Notes under the pieces: model-generated
What the model was told of the DNA's origin: nothing
The model's database searches: none
What the model saw: only the letters and a program-made list of their open reading frames with translations
NCBI GenBank assembly: GCA_958430865.1
Contig: CAUDNR010001590.1
Span: forward strand, 859 to 13,033
DNA: 12,175 nucleotides
From: Entrophospora sp. SA101
Lineage: Eukaryota; Glomeromycota; Glomeromycetes; Entrophosporales; Entrophosporaceae
Direction of reading: 5' to 3'
Part shown: in pieces, positions 1-8,587 of the stretch
Numbering within the stretch: the stretch's first letter is position 1
Layout of the letters: the number at the start of each line of letters is the position of its first letter
Position numbers and translations under genes: made by a program

Positions 1-1245
1 GAATTGGGTCGTTAATTGATTTTTGTTCAAAGTAAAACAGTTGGATCCAAACAATTTCAGTAATGTATTTTTATTTTTATATTTTGTCTATGGGGCTCCT
101 GTCTACCCTCATCGTGATTAAGAGTATTGGCTTTCTTCCCAACCATTCCATCATCACTCACCACGGGGTATACTTTTTTTTTATGCTAATTTTTAATTAG
201 ATTCATAAATAAAATTTAGGACTAGTAAAATATGTTGTAATGTGAAATAGGCCATACAACAGGTGACTTGGTCTCTTCCGAGCCATTAACATTGCAATTT
301 CTTTACTTGAAGTTGAAGTTTTTACTTTTGGTGAGAAAAAAAATTGTATTTATAACTTTATACTTTATTTGCGGCAAAGGGATAGTGTAAACTTTCATGC
401 AAACAGAGATTGATGTTTTTTTACATTGCTGATGATTCTTTTATCACAAGTAACTAACTTCTTCATTTCGTGGCAAAGCGTGGATCTACTATAAGATTTG
501 AAAATAATCATTGCCCAAATATTTATTTATTAACATCTCGTATCAATTAATTTAAAGGTCAGCACCATTGGATGTTTCGTTTAAGATTTAGCAGCACTTT
601 TAGGTGATCTACAAAGTACATCGTAACAAACTTCCGTTGAAATTTAAATAATAATAATAAGGTATATACAAATATCTGTCTAAAAATCATGGATCAAGAA
701 TTAGCGATCAATTAGAGGAACTTAAAAAAAGTTGTACGGCGCCAAAAGGATTGGAATGTACAAGTTATGCTCATTAAAGATTGAATAAAGGTTAGAAAAA
801 ATAAAATTACTATAATGGTAATGATGAAAATCAGCAAGAAAAATTTCTTCCAATTGTCAGGTTTAAAGAAGAAGATAGAAAGCTTGCTAATTGCCCGTGA
901 AGAAGATGGCACATGTTGTAGACAATGCAAAGTTGTGTTTCTTGGACAATCTATTATTACTTGAAGATACTAAAAGCTTCCACAGAAAAACATGAAAGTT
1001 GCAATTGTGGAAATTAGAAGTTGATGATGATGTGGAGGTAGCAAACAGTATTTGTTTTGTAATTGTATTTCATATTTTTTCATATAAATGTTTGTTTAAT
1101 GTATATTTATTTTATTATTATTTTTTGTAAAATTTATTATTATTAAATTATTATTATTGTCGTCATAATGTATTAAGAATAAATAAATACACCCTGCATC
1201 TAATTAAAAAATAATATATTTAATTGATTGATTGATTTAATTAAT
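1..1245. other. Gene-poor region left of the GRP94 gene
   Basis: I see no supported gene here. The stretch is AT-rich with several TAA/TTA runs (about 648-660 and 1105-1160). Between about 660 and 1030 the plus strand has three short open stretches in different frames, such as one rich in Lys and Glu at 833-895 and one with a CC-x-x-C pattern ending near 970. Each is cut by stops within about 60 codons, and none resembles a family I know. They could be an old gene fossil or chance. The rightmost part, just below 1246, must hold the 3' UTR of the minus-strand GRP94 gene, but I find no clean AATAAA signal close to its stop. Confidence 0.4.
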
Positions 1246-4200
1246 TTAAAGTTCCTCGTGGGTAGTTTTTTCATTATCATTAATATAGTCGTCTTCAAGC
1301 TCCTTGAATAAATCTTCATCTTTTTTTGATGATTCGACTTCTTCATCTTCATCTTTATCTTGTGCTGGTTCAATATTGATTTCAGGTTTTGAATTAAGAT
1401 CAATGCCTAAATTTGTTCTTAACATCTTTTCTACCATCGATGCATATCTAAAATAATGTATTTTTTTTTTTTTTTACAGTTAAAAAAGAATTTTTTAGGA
1501 AAAAAAAATTAAATAATGTTTTAAAAAATTTTTTTTTCACTCTCCTCCTACCCCGGGACATACAAAAAATAATAATACGTACTTTAAATTGTCTTTTATA
1601 GAGTAACCAGATCTTATTAAAGTTGTTTCATATAATAAATTTACCATTTCTTTTGTATTATCATTAACAGAATCATTTTCCACTTGATCTAATAATCCTA
1701 AAATCAAAGGATGATTTGGATTAATCTCTAAGATTCTCTTTTGTTTTTCATAAAAATCTTTTAATAATGGATTTTGATCTTGTTTTATTGCTTGAGCTAA
1801 TAAACAAATATATATTTGTAAGATTAATAATAATTAAAAATAAATTAAACAAACAGAATATTAATTAATTAATCACCCTTCATTATTTGTTCCATATGAC
1901 CAGTCCATCCCCATTCAGATGCTACAACTGCACAAGGCGAAGTGGTAAGACGCTTTGAAACCTCGACTACAATAATAATAATAGTTATTATTATAATTGT
2001 AATTATTAATCAAGTATATTCTTTATTAAGAATATATAAAATTTTTTAATACCCTTTTCAACAGATTGACTTAAAACTGATAACATCCAACTAGTTAATT
2101 TAGAAAATTTAGTACGAAGATTTGATGCTTCTTCTTTATCCTCACTATTACCAAAGTCAAAATCTCCTTTTGCAATATTAAGGAATACTTTACCGCCATG
2201 ACCTGGCATATGTTGTACCAACATCTCATCAATAGGTTCAACCATATAAAGAACTTCATAACCTCTGGCAACAAGACCTTCGACAAAAGGTGATTGACTG
2301 GCCTCTTCAATTGATGAGCCAGTGATAAAGTACATTTTATCTTGGCCTTTCTTCATTCTACTAATATAGGCGTCTAATGTTGTCCAATTCTGGTCATTGT
2401 ATGAGCTTGGGAATTTCAATAACTGTGCAATCTTCTTCCTATTGTCATTATCTTCTATTGCACCAACTTTGAGACTGATGCCAAATTCTTTCAGCAAAGC
2501 CTTATATTTCTCATCATCTTTAGACAAACTAGCCAATAGTTCAAAAGTTTTTTTAACGATACGTTTCTTAATCAATCTCAAAGCCCTGTGTTGTTGTAAT
2601 GTTTCACGTGACACATTCAATGGTAAGTCCTCAGCATCAATAATTGCTCTAATAAATTGAAGATATTTTGGTACAAAATCAAGAAATTCGTCGGTGATAA
2701 AAACTCTTTTAACAAACAATTTCACATTACGTGTAAAATCTTGAACTTTTTGAAATAAGTCACTTGGTGCTTTGCTTGGAATATATATAATAGCTCGAAA
2801 TTCTATTTCACCTTCCGCCTACATTAAACATATATAATTAGATCAGATTAGATTAGGTTAGACTGGAGAAAATAATAATATTGCACATCATTGTCATCAT
2901 TATTGTTGATTGTTGCTGTTTTTGTTATTATTATTATTACTATATTAAAGAGAGAAAATACCTTGAAATGATTCCAAGCTAATGGAGGGCTGGGGTCTTT
3001 GGCAAATGAAGAATAAAAGTTTTCATATTCAATTTCAGTAACATTTTTTGGATCTCTTGTCCATATAGGTTTTTGAGTATTCATTAATTCCCACCCGGGT
3101 ATTTCAACAGTTTCAACTTTTGTTTTCTTCTTTGGTTTATCTTTCTTTGGCTCTTCATCAGAATCGACATCAGGCTCTTCATTTTTGTTGTCATCATTGC
3201 CATCATCATCATCAGAATTATCATCCACTTCAACAGTTTCAGTTTTCGTTGTCCATAACCAAATAGGAAAGTTGATAAACTCGGAATACCTGAGTATAAC
3301 ACCTCTCAAAACACCATCTTCAAGAAATTCAAGAGCATCATCTTTTAGATGTAATCTGATCTGTGTACCACGACCCAGTGTGTTACCATTTGGATCTTCG
3401 GCAATAGTGAAATCGCTGATTGCGTTTGATTCCCAAATGTATTGCTTGTCATCGTTATTTTTCGTGATGACTGTAACTCTATCTGCCACCAGGAAAACCG
3501 AATAAAATCCTACACCAAATTGACCGATCAAACTCACATCAGCTTTTTTATCTTCCAACGCATCTAAAAATTCCGATGTACCAGATCTTGCTATTGTGCC
3601 AAGATTCTCAATCAATTGCTTCTTGGTCATACCAATACCACTATCAGCTATTGTTAATATTTTGTTTTCTTTGTCAGCCCATATTGAAATGTTTAGGGTT
3701 GGGTTTGCGCTTAATGCGTCAGGTTGTGTTAATGCTAAAAATCTTATTTTATCAATTGCGTCAGAGGCTATTGGAAAAGAGAATATCGATTAGCAAAGGG
3801 AAGGAGAATAATTATGAAAAGATATAAAAAAATAGTTATTAAATTTTTTATTTTAAGTTTTTTTTTACCGTTTGAAATAAGTTCCCTTAGAAAGATTTCA
3901 CGTGTTTTGTACAATGAATTAATGATAAGTTTCATTAAGCGACTGACCTCGGTCTAAAAAAAAAACCAAAATCATTATCATTAATCCTTAATTACATCAA
4001 TTAATCGGATGTTTAATATTCGGAAATTTCATTTTTTATCTAAAAAAAAACAGTAAATGAAGAAAATTTACTTGAAATTCAAATTTTTCTTTATTTAATT
4101 CTATATTTTCATTATTTTGAATATTATTTTCTTGAAGAACCAATTTTGGTTCTGGAGGAGTATCTTCAATGTTTGCCTCTTCTTCCGCTGTTGCGAAGAG

Positions 4201-4260
4201 CAGGCATGTGGTAAATAAACATAGTATTAATAAAAGAAACAAAATTTTTTTGTTCTTCAT
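1246..4260 (-). CDS. Endoplasmic-reticulum HSP90 chaperone (GRP94/endoplasmin), seven exons, 783 aa
   Basis: This is an ATP-dependent chaperone of the ER lumen that folds secreted and membrane client proteins. On the minus strand the exons are 4260-4072, 3953-3869, 3767-2962, 2818-2053, 1966-1877, 1796-1583 and 1447-1246. All introns are GT-AG (80 to 143 nt), the phases join cleanly, and the total is 784 codons including the stop. The order is: signal peptide (about residues 1-25); acidic pre-N region; N-terminal ATPase domain with catalytic Glu87 in [12 protein letters not shown], the ADSGIGMT motif (132-139) and GQFGVGFYS; a charged Asp/Glu then Lys linker in exon 3; a middle domain with the catalytic-loop Arg431 in [13 protein letters not shown]; and a C-terminal dimerisation domain with [12 protein letters not shown] and MEQIMKAQA. 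It ends in HEEL. The signal peptide, linker and tail separate it from cytosolic HSP90 and from mitochondrial TRAP1. It lacks the five-residue QEDGQ insertion of mammalian GRP94, as I remember plant GRP94 does too. The identification is very secure; exon edges were worked out by eye. Confidence 0.96.
1249..1260 (-). other. HEEL ER-retrieval signal at the GRP94 C-terminus
   Basis: The last four codons before the TAA stop encode His-Glu-Glu-Leu, preceded by Thr. This is a conservative variant of KDEL/HDEL, the tetrapeptide read by the KDEL receptor in the Golgi, and it follows an acidic C-terminal tail. It supports an ER-lumen location together with the N-terminal signal peptide. Confidence 0.8.
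4186..4260 (-). other. Signal peptide of the ER HSP90
   Basis: The first 25 codons give a short basic start (MKNKK) followed by a strongly hydrophobic core of Ile, Leu, Phe, Cys and Thr. The core ends at ATAEEE, a plausible signal-peptidase site after the second Ala. An acidic mature N-terminus follows, typical of GRP94. The whole peptide is in exon 1, whose splice donor lies at 4071-4070 after the codons for FEFQ. Confidence 0.85.
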
Positions 4261-4362
4261 AATTAATTGATTGTGTGAATGTGTTGATTAATAACAATTA
4301 AACGAAAGAGTTTAAAAAATGTTATTTGAAAAATAATAATTTAATTTTTCGATTAATCCTTG

Positions 4363-4437
4363 TATTTATATATTTGTGTGTTTTTTTTCTTAGATGTTCC
4401 TTTAGATTATAACTTACATGTGTCTAATTCTTATTGG
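4363..4437 (-). promoter_or_regulatory. Candidate core promoter of the GRP94 gene (CCAAT plus TATA-like)
   Basis: Read on the minus strand, a TATATAAATA-like box lies at about 4363-4372, roughly 105 bases upstream of the ATG. A CCAAT box (ATTGG on the plus strand, 4433-4437) lies about 60 bases further upstream. This spacing is reasonable for a polymerase II promoter. I looked for a full ER-stress element (CCAAT, nine bases, CCACG) and found only the CCAAT half, so stress control is not shown by the sequence. In such AT-rich DNA the TATA match alone is weak. Confidence 0.35.
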
Positions 4438-5271
4438 CTCTGGACAAAAATAAGTCTTCTAATAAGGGAATCGTGTCACCATAATCAGATATTAAACAAA
4501 CAATCAAATAAAAAACCTGCTTTAATTAATCCCATTTGACTCTTATTATCCTATCATTTTCATGGGATTTAAAGGATAGGCTCTTGGAATGATTTCTTGT
4601 TGCCAGGTAAGTTTATTAAAATGGTGTCATTTTTTCTATGTAGTTTGAAAAAACAAAAGATCTATTATTTATCCTAGTACAATCCTATCGCACGTTCCTT
4701 GAATCTTGGACTTTAATCTATTTAGACATAATTAATCTTGTATATATACAAATATAATATTTATCATGTTATTATCAACTACATCTATCATTGATGTCGC
4801 TTTTTGATAAGTAGTCAGGATTCTTAATGCTGTTCGTTAATCAATTCATCGGATGGATATTTAACTATGCAACTAACACAACAATAATATTAAACGCAAG
4901 AATATTACACTTGCAAAAGAAATGAAGAGGATTGATAATGGAAGTTTCGATTTAATGTCCTTAATTTAACCAAAAATCAAATTTTTCGCGAATATTCAAA
5001 TATCAGTCTATTTACTCATCATAAAGACCCTTGATTTCTGCGCACCTGCACATTTAGCATAGGTTTGGTAAATGCTTTTTTTGACTCAAATCTTCTTGCA
5101 GAAGGATCAACGAAATGTCCAAAATGTTCACACGGTATAAAAAAACCACTCGGATTATTTTGATAGGACGCGAAAGATTTAAATGCCAATTACAGTTTGT
5201 TCTTTGTGATCTAGATGGTTTCTTTTTTTATTATACCTGATACTAACTTTCCAAGTTGGGAAATGCATACT
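4438..5271. other. Gene-poor spacer between GRP94 and the tandem duplication
   Basis: No gene is supported. The longest suggestive stretch is a minus-strand open frame of about 44 codons near 5067-5200, bounded by stops and without a recognisable motif. The segment next to GRP94 probably carries upstream regulatory DNA, but I see no specific element beyond the CCAAT/TATA pair listed separately. Confidence 0.4.
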
Positions 5272-5807
5272 AGAATCTAATTTTATACTAGCTTCGACAT
5301 CAGCTCCTCATTCCCATTCTCTCTCACTATCTACAAGAATGTTCTCTAAAAATATGGTAGTTGGTATAAATTTGCTTTCGCTTTCAGATCACTTGAAAGC
5401 TCAAGACTGATATTAGAGTGTTGTAAATGTTGTAAATACATTATGATCAACAAGCTTTCAAGGCTGAAACTTATTTCTTGTAACATTATTAAAATGAAAA
5501 TTCAAAAAATCACTATAAATTTTGAAATAAACGGTACACATGCCTCGAGGTGCCAATTCCCATTGCAGAATGCAATTGTCTTGACAACTCACAAGACCTG
5601 AGGCGCGACATTGCCACATGCGACTCTAACGATTGATGAAAAATAAATATGTTTGCCCCCAGGTCAGATCTATGTGGCGATGAGCAGAGCTCCTTCTTGG
5701 GACCAGTTGGATATCCTTTCATTTGATTTTGATTGCCTGAAGGTGAATAAAGATGTTGTTTACTGAATATAGAAGATTAAATCTTTTACACCAAAAAATA
5801 TTATTAA
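5272..5807 (+). repeat. Tandem duplication, copy 1 (536 bp)
   Basis: This unit is followed directly, head to tail, by a second copy at 5808-6343. The copies align without gaps and differ at two positions: 5701 G against 6237 T, and 5735 G against 6271 A. Identity stops sharply on both outer sides (5271 T against 5807 A; 5808 A against 6344 T), with at most one base of homology at the junction. There is therefore no target-site duplication of the kind a transposon insertion would leave. Confidence 0.97.
5527..5807 (+). pseudogene. Relic of a PIF1/Helitron-type helicase C-terminus, copy 1
   Basis: Read in one plus-strand frame (codons in step with 5545), the sequence gives ING-T, then CQFPLQNAIVLTTHKT, a TGA stop at 5599, GATLPHATLTIDEK, a TAA at 5644, then PPGQIYVAMSRAPSWDQL, DILSFDFDCLKVNKDVV and further stops. 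The QNA...THKT(Q)G block and the YVAMSRA block match conserved helicase motifs V and VI near the end of PIF1-like helicases. These enzymes unwind DNA with a 5'-3' polarity, and related domains drive Helitron rolling-circle transposons. Only the last 90 or so residues remain, and several stops make it non-functional. The region is visibly richer in G and C than its surroundings. Whether it came from a Helitron or a stand-alone PIF1 gene cannot be told. A 69-codon minus-strand open frame over the same bases is a shadow. Confidence 0.75.
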
Positions 5808-6343
5808 AGAATCTAATTTTATACTAGCTTCGACATCAGCTCCTCATTCCCATTCTCTCTCACTATCTACAAGAATGTTCTCTAAAAATATGGTAGTTGG
5901 TATAAATTTGCTTTCGCTTTCAGATCACTTGAAAGCTCAAGACTGATATTAGAGTGTTGTAAATGTTGTAAATACATTATGATCAACAAGCTTTCAAGGC
6001 TGAAACTTATTTCTTGTAACATTATTAAAATGAAAATTCAAAAAATCACTATAAATTTTGAAATAAACGGTACACATGCCTCGAGGTGCCAATTCCCATT
6101 GCAGAATGCAATTGTCTTGACAACTCACAAGACCTGAGGCGCGACATTGCCACATGCGACTCTAACGATTGATGAAAAATAAATATGTTTGCCCCCAGGT
6201 CAGATCTATGTGGCGATGAGCAGAGCTCCTTCTTGGTACCAGTTGGATATCCTTTCATTTGATTTTGATTACCTGAAGGTGAATAAAGATGTTGTTTACT
6301 GAATATAGAAGATTAAATCTTTTACACCAAAAAATATTATTAA
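5808..6343 (+). repeat. Tandem duplication, copy 2 (536 bp)
   Basis: This is the second of two adjacent direct copies, 534 of 536 bases identical to 5272-5807. The T at 6237 creates a GGTACC (KpnI) site absent from copy 1, which gives a simple way to tell the copies apart. AT-rich DNA follows, with 14-base inverted arms at 6345-6358 and 6420-6433. Those arms are made only of A and T apart from one base and are probably trivial. Confidence 0.97.
6063..6343 (+). pseudogene. Relic of a PIF1/Helitron-type helicase C-terminus, copy 2
   Basis: This is the duplicate of the relic at 5527-5807. It carries the same two internal stops (here at 6135 and 6180) and the same motif V and VI remains. The two differences from copy 1 change Asp to Tyr (6237) and Cys to Tyr (6271) in the dead frame. 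Because the stops are shared, the helicase fragment was already broken when the unit was duplicated. Confidence 0.75.
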
Positions 6344-6551
6344 TTAATATTATTAATGAAATTAAAAAAAACTTTTTTTTTGATGTAATACGTGCTCACT
6401 TTGCATCCGAAATTTTAATCATTAATAATATTATTAATAATATTATATCATAATTTATTAGTTTAATCCATTATCCGTAAAAAAAAATATAATTCCAAGT
6501 CATGTGCCCACAAATTAGTTTATTATTGGTCCAAATTTTTACATTTTACAA

Positions 6552-7152
6552 ATGGCAAATATTAACGAAATCAAAATTCAATTAGACATTGTGCTTGAAG
6601 AATATAGAAAGGCCGATGAAGAGTTGAAAAAGTTTATGGAGGAGGGGAACTTGAAAAATTATAAGGAGTTGTGGGGAATGGAGGGTTTAAAGGAAGAGAA
6701 GAGGAAATTAGAAGAAAGAAAAGAAAATTGGAGGAAGCAAACTATAAATTTACAAAATAAATTAGCCGATTTTGGCAAAGAAAAAGGTAGTGAACAAATT
6801 GCGTAAAAAATATGAAAAAATTATTTTCCATTCATTCCATTTTGTTTATTTGTCTGTAGAATATTTGAACTACTGTTTACAACTTTAAAAAAAATTGATT
6901 TTTTCTTTGGTCATTTATTATTCCATTGGTGGTATATTATTTACAACAATTTTTCAATACTTTTTTTTATATTATCAATGACTTTTGTGCTTTGTTCTTT
7001 TCTTATCTTGTAAAGGCACCTTGCAACCAAGTCAGGAACTTATTGAGAAAATGGGGGAATTTTCAGAGAGGTTGTCAAAAGTAGAATATGAACTGGTTGT
7101 TGATAAGTTGATAATTATCTCAGAGATAAAAACAAATGACAGCAATTGCTAA
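6552..7152 (+). CDS. Small charged, probably coiled-coil protein, two exons, 123 aa; function unknown
   Basis: I do not recognise a function. The start ATG at 6552 opens a frame dense in Glu, Lys and Leu in heptad-like spacing (EEYRKADEELKKF, LKEEKRKLEERKENW), as expected for a long alpha-helical coiled coil. No signal peptide or membrane segment is present. Read straight on, the frame stops at 6806 after 84 codons. A better model splices AAAG|GTAGTG at 6786/6787 to an acceptor at 7015 that follows a strong pyrimidine tract, so exons are 6552-6786 and 7016-7152. The second exon continues with SQELIEKMGEFSERLSKVEYEL, broken here only by its own helix pattern, and ends at TAA 7150-7152. The intron is 229 nt. 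I recall similar short coiled-coil proteins as multi-copy hypothetical genes in arbuscular mycorrhizal fungi. An inverted CCAAT (ATTGG) sits about 25 bases before the ATG. Confidence 0.6.
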
Positions 7153-7169
7153 TTCACTAAAATTAAATT

Positions 7170-8120
7170 TCAATTTGTAAAAACAAACATTAAATCACCA
7201 GATATAGATATTCCACTGCAATATTGTGTTTTACCTTGGGAATAATTTTGATTAACTAGTTTTCTTTGTTCTTCTGCCAATTTAGTATTTTTATTGTAAT
7301 AATTCCTTTCTAATCTTGCTTTAGATAGATGTTCTTTAAACCTTTTGAGCAAATCTTTAGCTTCTTCTTCTTGGCGAGCATTGTAATGTAAACCATTTCG
7401 AAAATGTTGACAAGTATCACACAAGTCAGTCCTTGGACTCATAATTTGAATCTCTGGTGTTAATTGATGTCATAGTTTTCTAAATGCATCATATTTTAAG
7501 GATTTCAAATTACTATCTTCTTCCAGACCAGCCAGAAAACCTCTATACACTGATTTATAACTCATTTCAGCTGGTAAAAAGATAACTGACTGAGTTATCC
7601 TATTGACACTCCTTCCTGGACTTGGTAATCCATGGACTTCAGCATAATTTTCTAGAAAATTTTTTACCACTTCAGCAACACTTTTGTCAATCACCATCTT
7701 TGTTTTCCATTTAGGCATCCTTTTAATATTACCATGAACTCTTGTTAAAAGACCATGTTTTATCAGATGATTTCTGATGTTTTCAAAATAAGTTCTACCA
7801 ATTCCCAACATATTGAAATAAGTTTCTTGACAAAGAGGTATATTGTGATCCCAGTGATAAAAAGTTCTTTTATTAGATCTAGTTTTCTTTTTAAGGCGTC
7901 TACTGGTGCTTATTGATCCACCATCCATTGCTTTAATCTGTGCCATTAAAAATATGTCTTGTTCTATTTTAGAAAGAGCTTGAAAGGACTCCCTTAATTC
8001 TGCAAATTCTTCCATAGGAATTCTTGAAGAACAACTACAACCACAACCACAACCTTTTTCTAAAAAATCAATTGCTTTTTGATATTCATTAGAACCATTA
8101 TATTTATTATTACTTTTCAT
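7170..8120 (-). pseudogene. Truncated transposon-derived protein (N-terminal half) with one in-frame stop
   Basis: From ATG 8120 one minus-strand frame runs to 7170 with a single interruption, TGA at 7472-7470. It begins with a Cys-rich patch (GCGCGCSC). Blocks then follow that I recall from a widespread family of uncharacterised, transposase-like proteins in animals and mycorrhizal fungi: LCQETYFNMLGIG (helix-turn-helix-like), GNIKRMPKW, NYAEVHGLPSPGR, YDAFRKL-stop-HQL, and SPRTDLCDTCQHF with its CxxC pair. The C-terminal half of this family, often labelled DUF7869 (name from memory) and thought to hold the RNase-H-like core, is absent. The frame degenerates after GDLM near 7190 and ends at 7170, only 17 bases beyond the stop of the convergent coiled-coil gene. 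The stop falls where relatives have Trp in an L-W-x-Q-L context, so one G-to-A change (TGG to TGA) explains it. The fragment is otherwise intact and so may be young, or part of a longer gene whose remaining exons are gone. Confidence 0.65.
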
Positions 8121-8450
8121 ATACACCTATCCCTATATATATAATTTTATGTTCACTTTGTATGTTTTTCTAGGATTGTTTAATAATTTAGCATTAAAAA
8201 TGGATGAAAAATCTGTCCAGTTTATCATGAAATGCTTGTCAACCTTGACCTAAGAAATACAAATAAGGAAATTGTTTGCATAAAAAACTATGAACCTTTC
8301 TTATATATATGTATATTATTTATCTTTATTATCTTTAGTTTTACAAATATATTCGAATTTTTAATTGAATTTAATTGGATAGAATTAAGTGTGATTATTA
8401 TTGGTATATATATTTAAAAAGGGGAAAAATTAAATAGTCACCGCAGATCT
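8121..8450. other. Spacer upstream of the transposon-derived pseudogene
   Basis: No supported gene lies here. On the minus strand an ATG at about 8228 opens a 32-codon frame that ends at TAG near 8133. It could be a lost first exon of the neighbouring pseudogene but has no recognisable motif. On the plus strand a 61-codon, Ile/Phe-rich frame at 8232-8417 is most likely a chance product of AT-rich sequence. Confidence 0.3.
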
Positions 8451-8499
8451 ATAGTAATAGTAGTAATAGTAGTAGTAGTAGTAGTAGTAGATGATAGTA
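8451..8499 (+). repeat. (TAG)n microsatellite
   Basis: The tract is an imperfect run of TAG/TAA triplets containing about eight consecutive pure TAG units at 8468-8490. No open frame crosses it. Confidence 0.9.
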
Positions 8500-8514
8500 A
8501 AATTCGAATTTTAC
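8497..8514. repeat. 18-bp perfect palindrome
   Basis: GTAAAATTCGAATTTTAC reads the same on both strands, centred between 8505 and 8506, and lies directly against the TAG microsatellite. It could form a small cruciform or be a dimeric protein site. Nothing in the context assigns a role. Confidence 0.6.
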
Positions 8515-8587
8515 ATAGTAAAAAAAAAAAATTTATAATCGAATTTCTTACATCCTTGCTTGAGAGGAATTTCTCTACGAAAAAAAA

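Noticed and set aside
712..930. 72-codon minus-strand open frame
   Set aside because: It is Phe/Ile-rich, has no motif, and is opposite short plus-strand frames that are also unconvincing.
690..1030. Several short Lys/Glu-rich plus-strand stretches in different frames
   Set aside because: They might be a gene fossil, but no order of frames gives a recognisable protein and stops occur every few dozen codons.
2397..3505. Plus-strand open frames of 87 and 106 codons inside the GRP94 gene
   Set aside because: They are antisense shadows of GRP94 exons 3 and 4.
4419..4437. ER-stress element upstream of GRP94
   Set aside because: Only the CCAAT half is present. The position nine bases away reads ACACA instead of CCACG.
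5513..5722. 69-codon minus-strand open frame, repeated at 6049-6258
   Set aside because: It is the antisense shadow of the PIF1-like helicase relic, duplicated with the tandem repeat. Its product has no family resemblance.
6345..6433. 14-base inverted repeat arms with a 61-base loop
   Set aside because: The arms are almost purely A and T, and such matches are expected often in this DNA. They are not a convincing Helitron end.
8232..8417. 61-codon plus-strand frame with a hydrophobic stretch
   Set aside because: It is made almost only of AT-rich codons, in a location without promoter or homology signals, and is likely chance.
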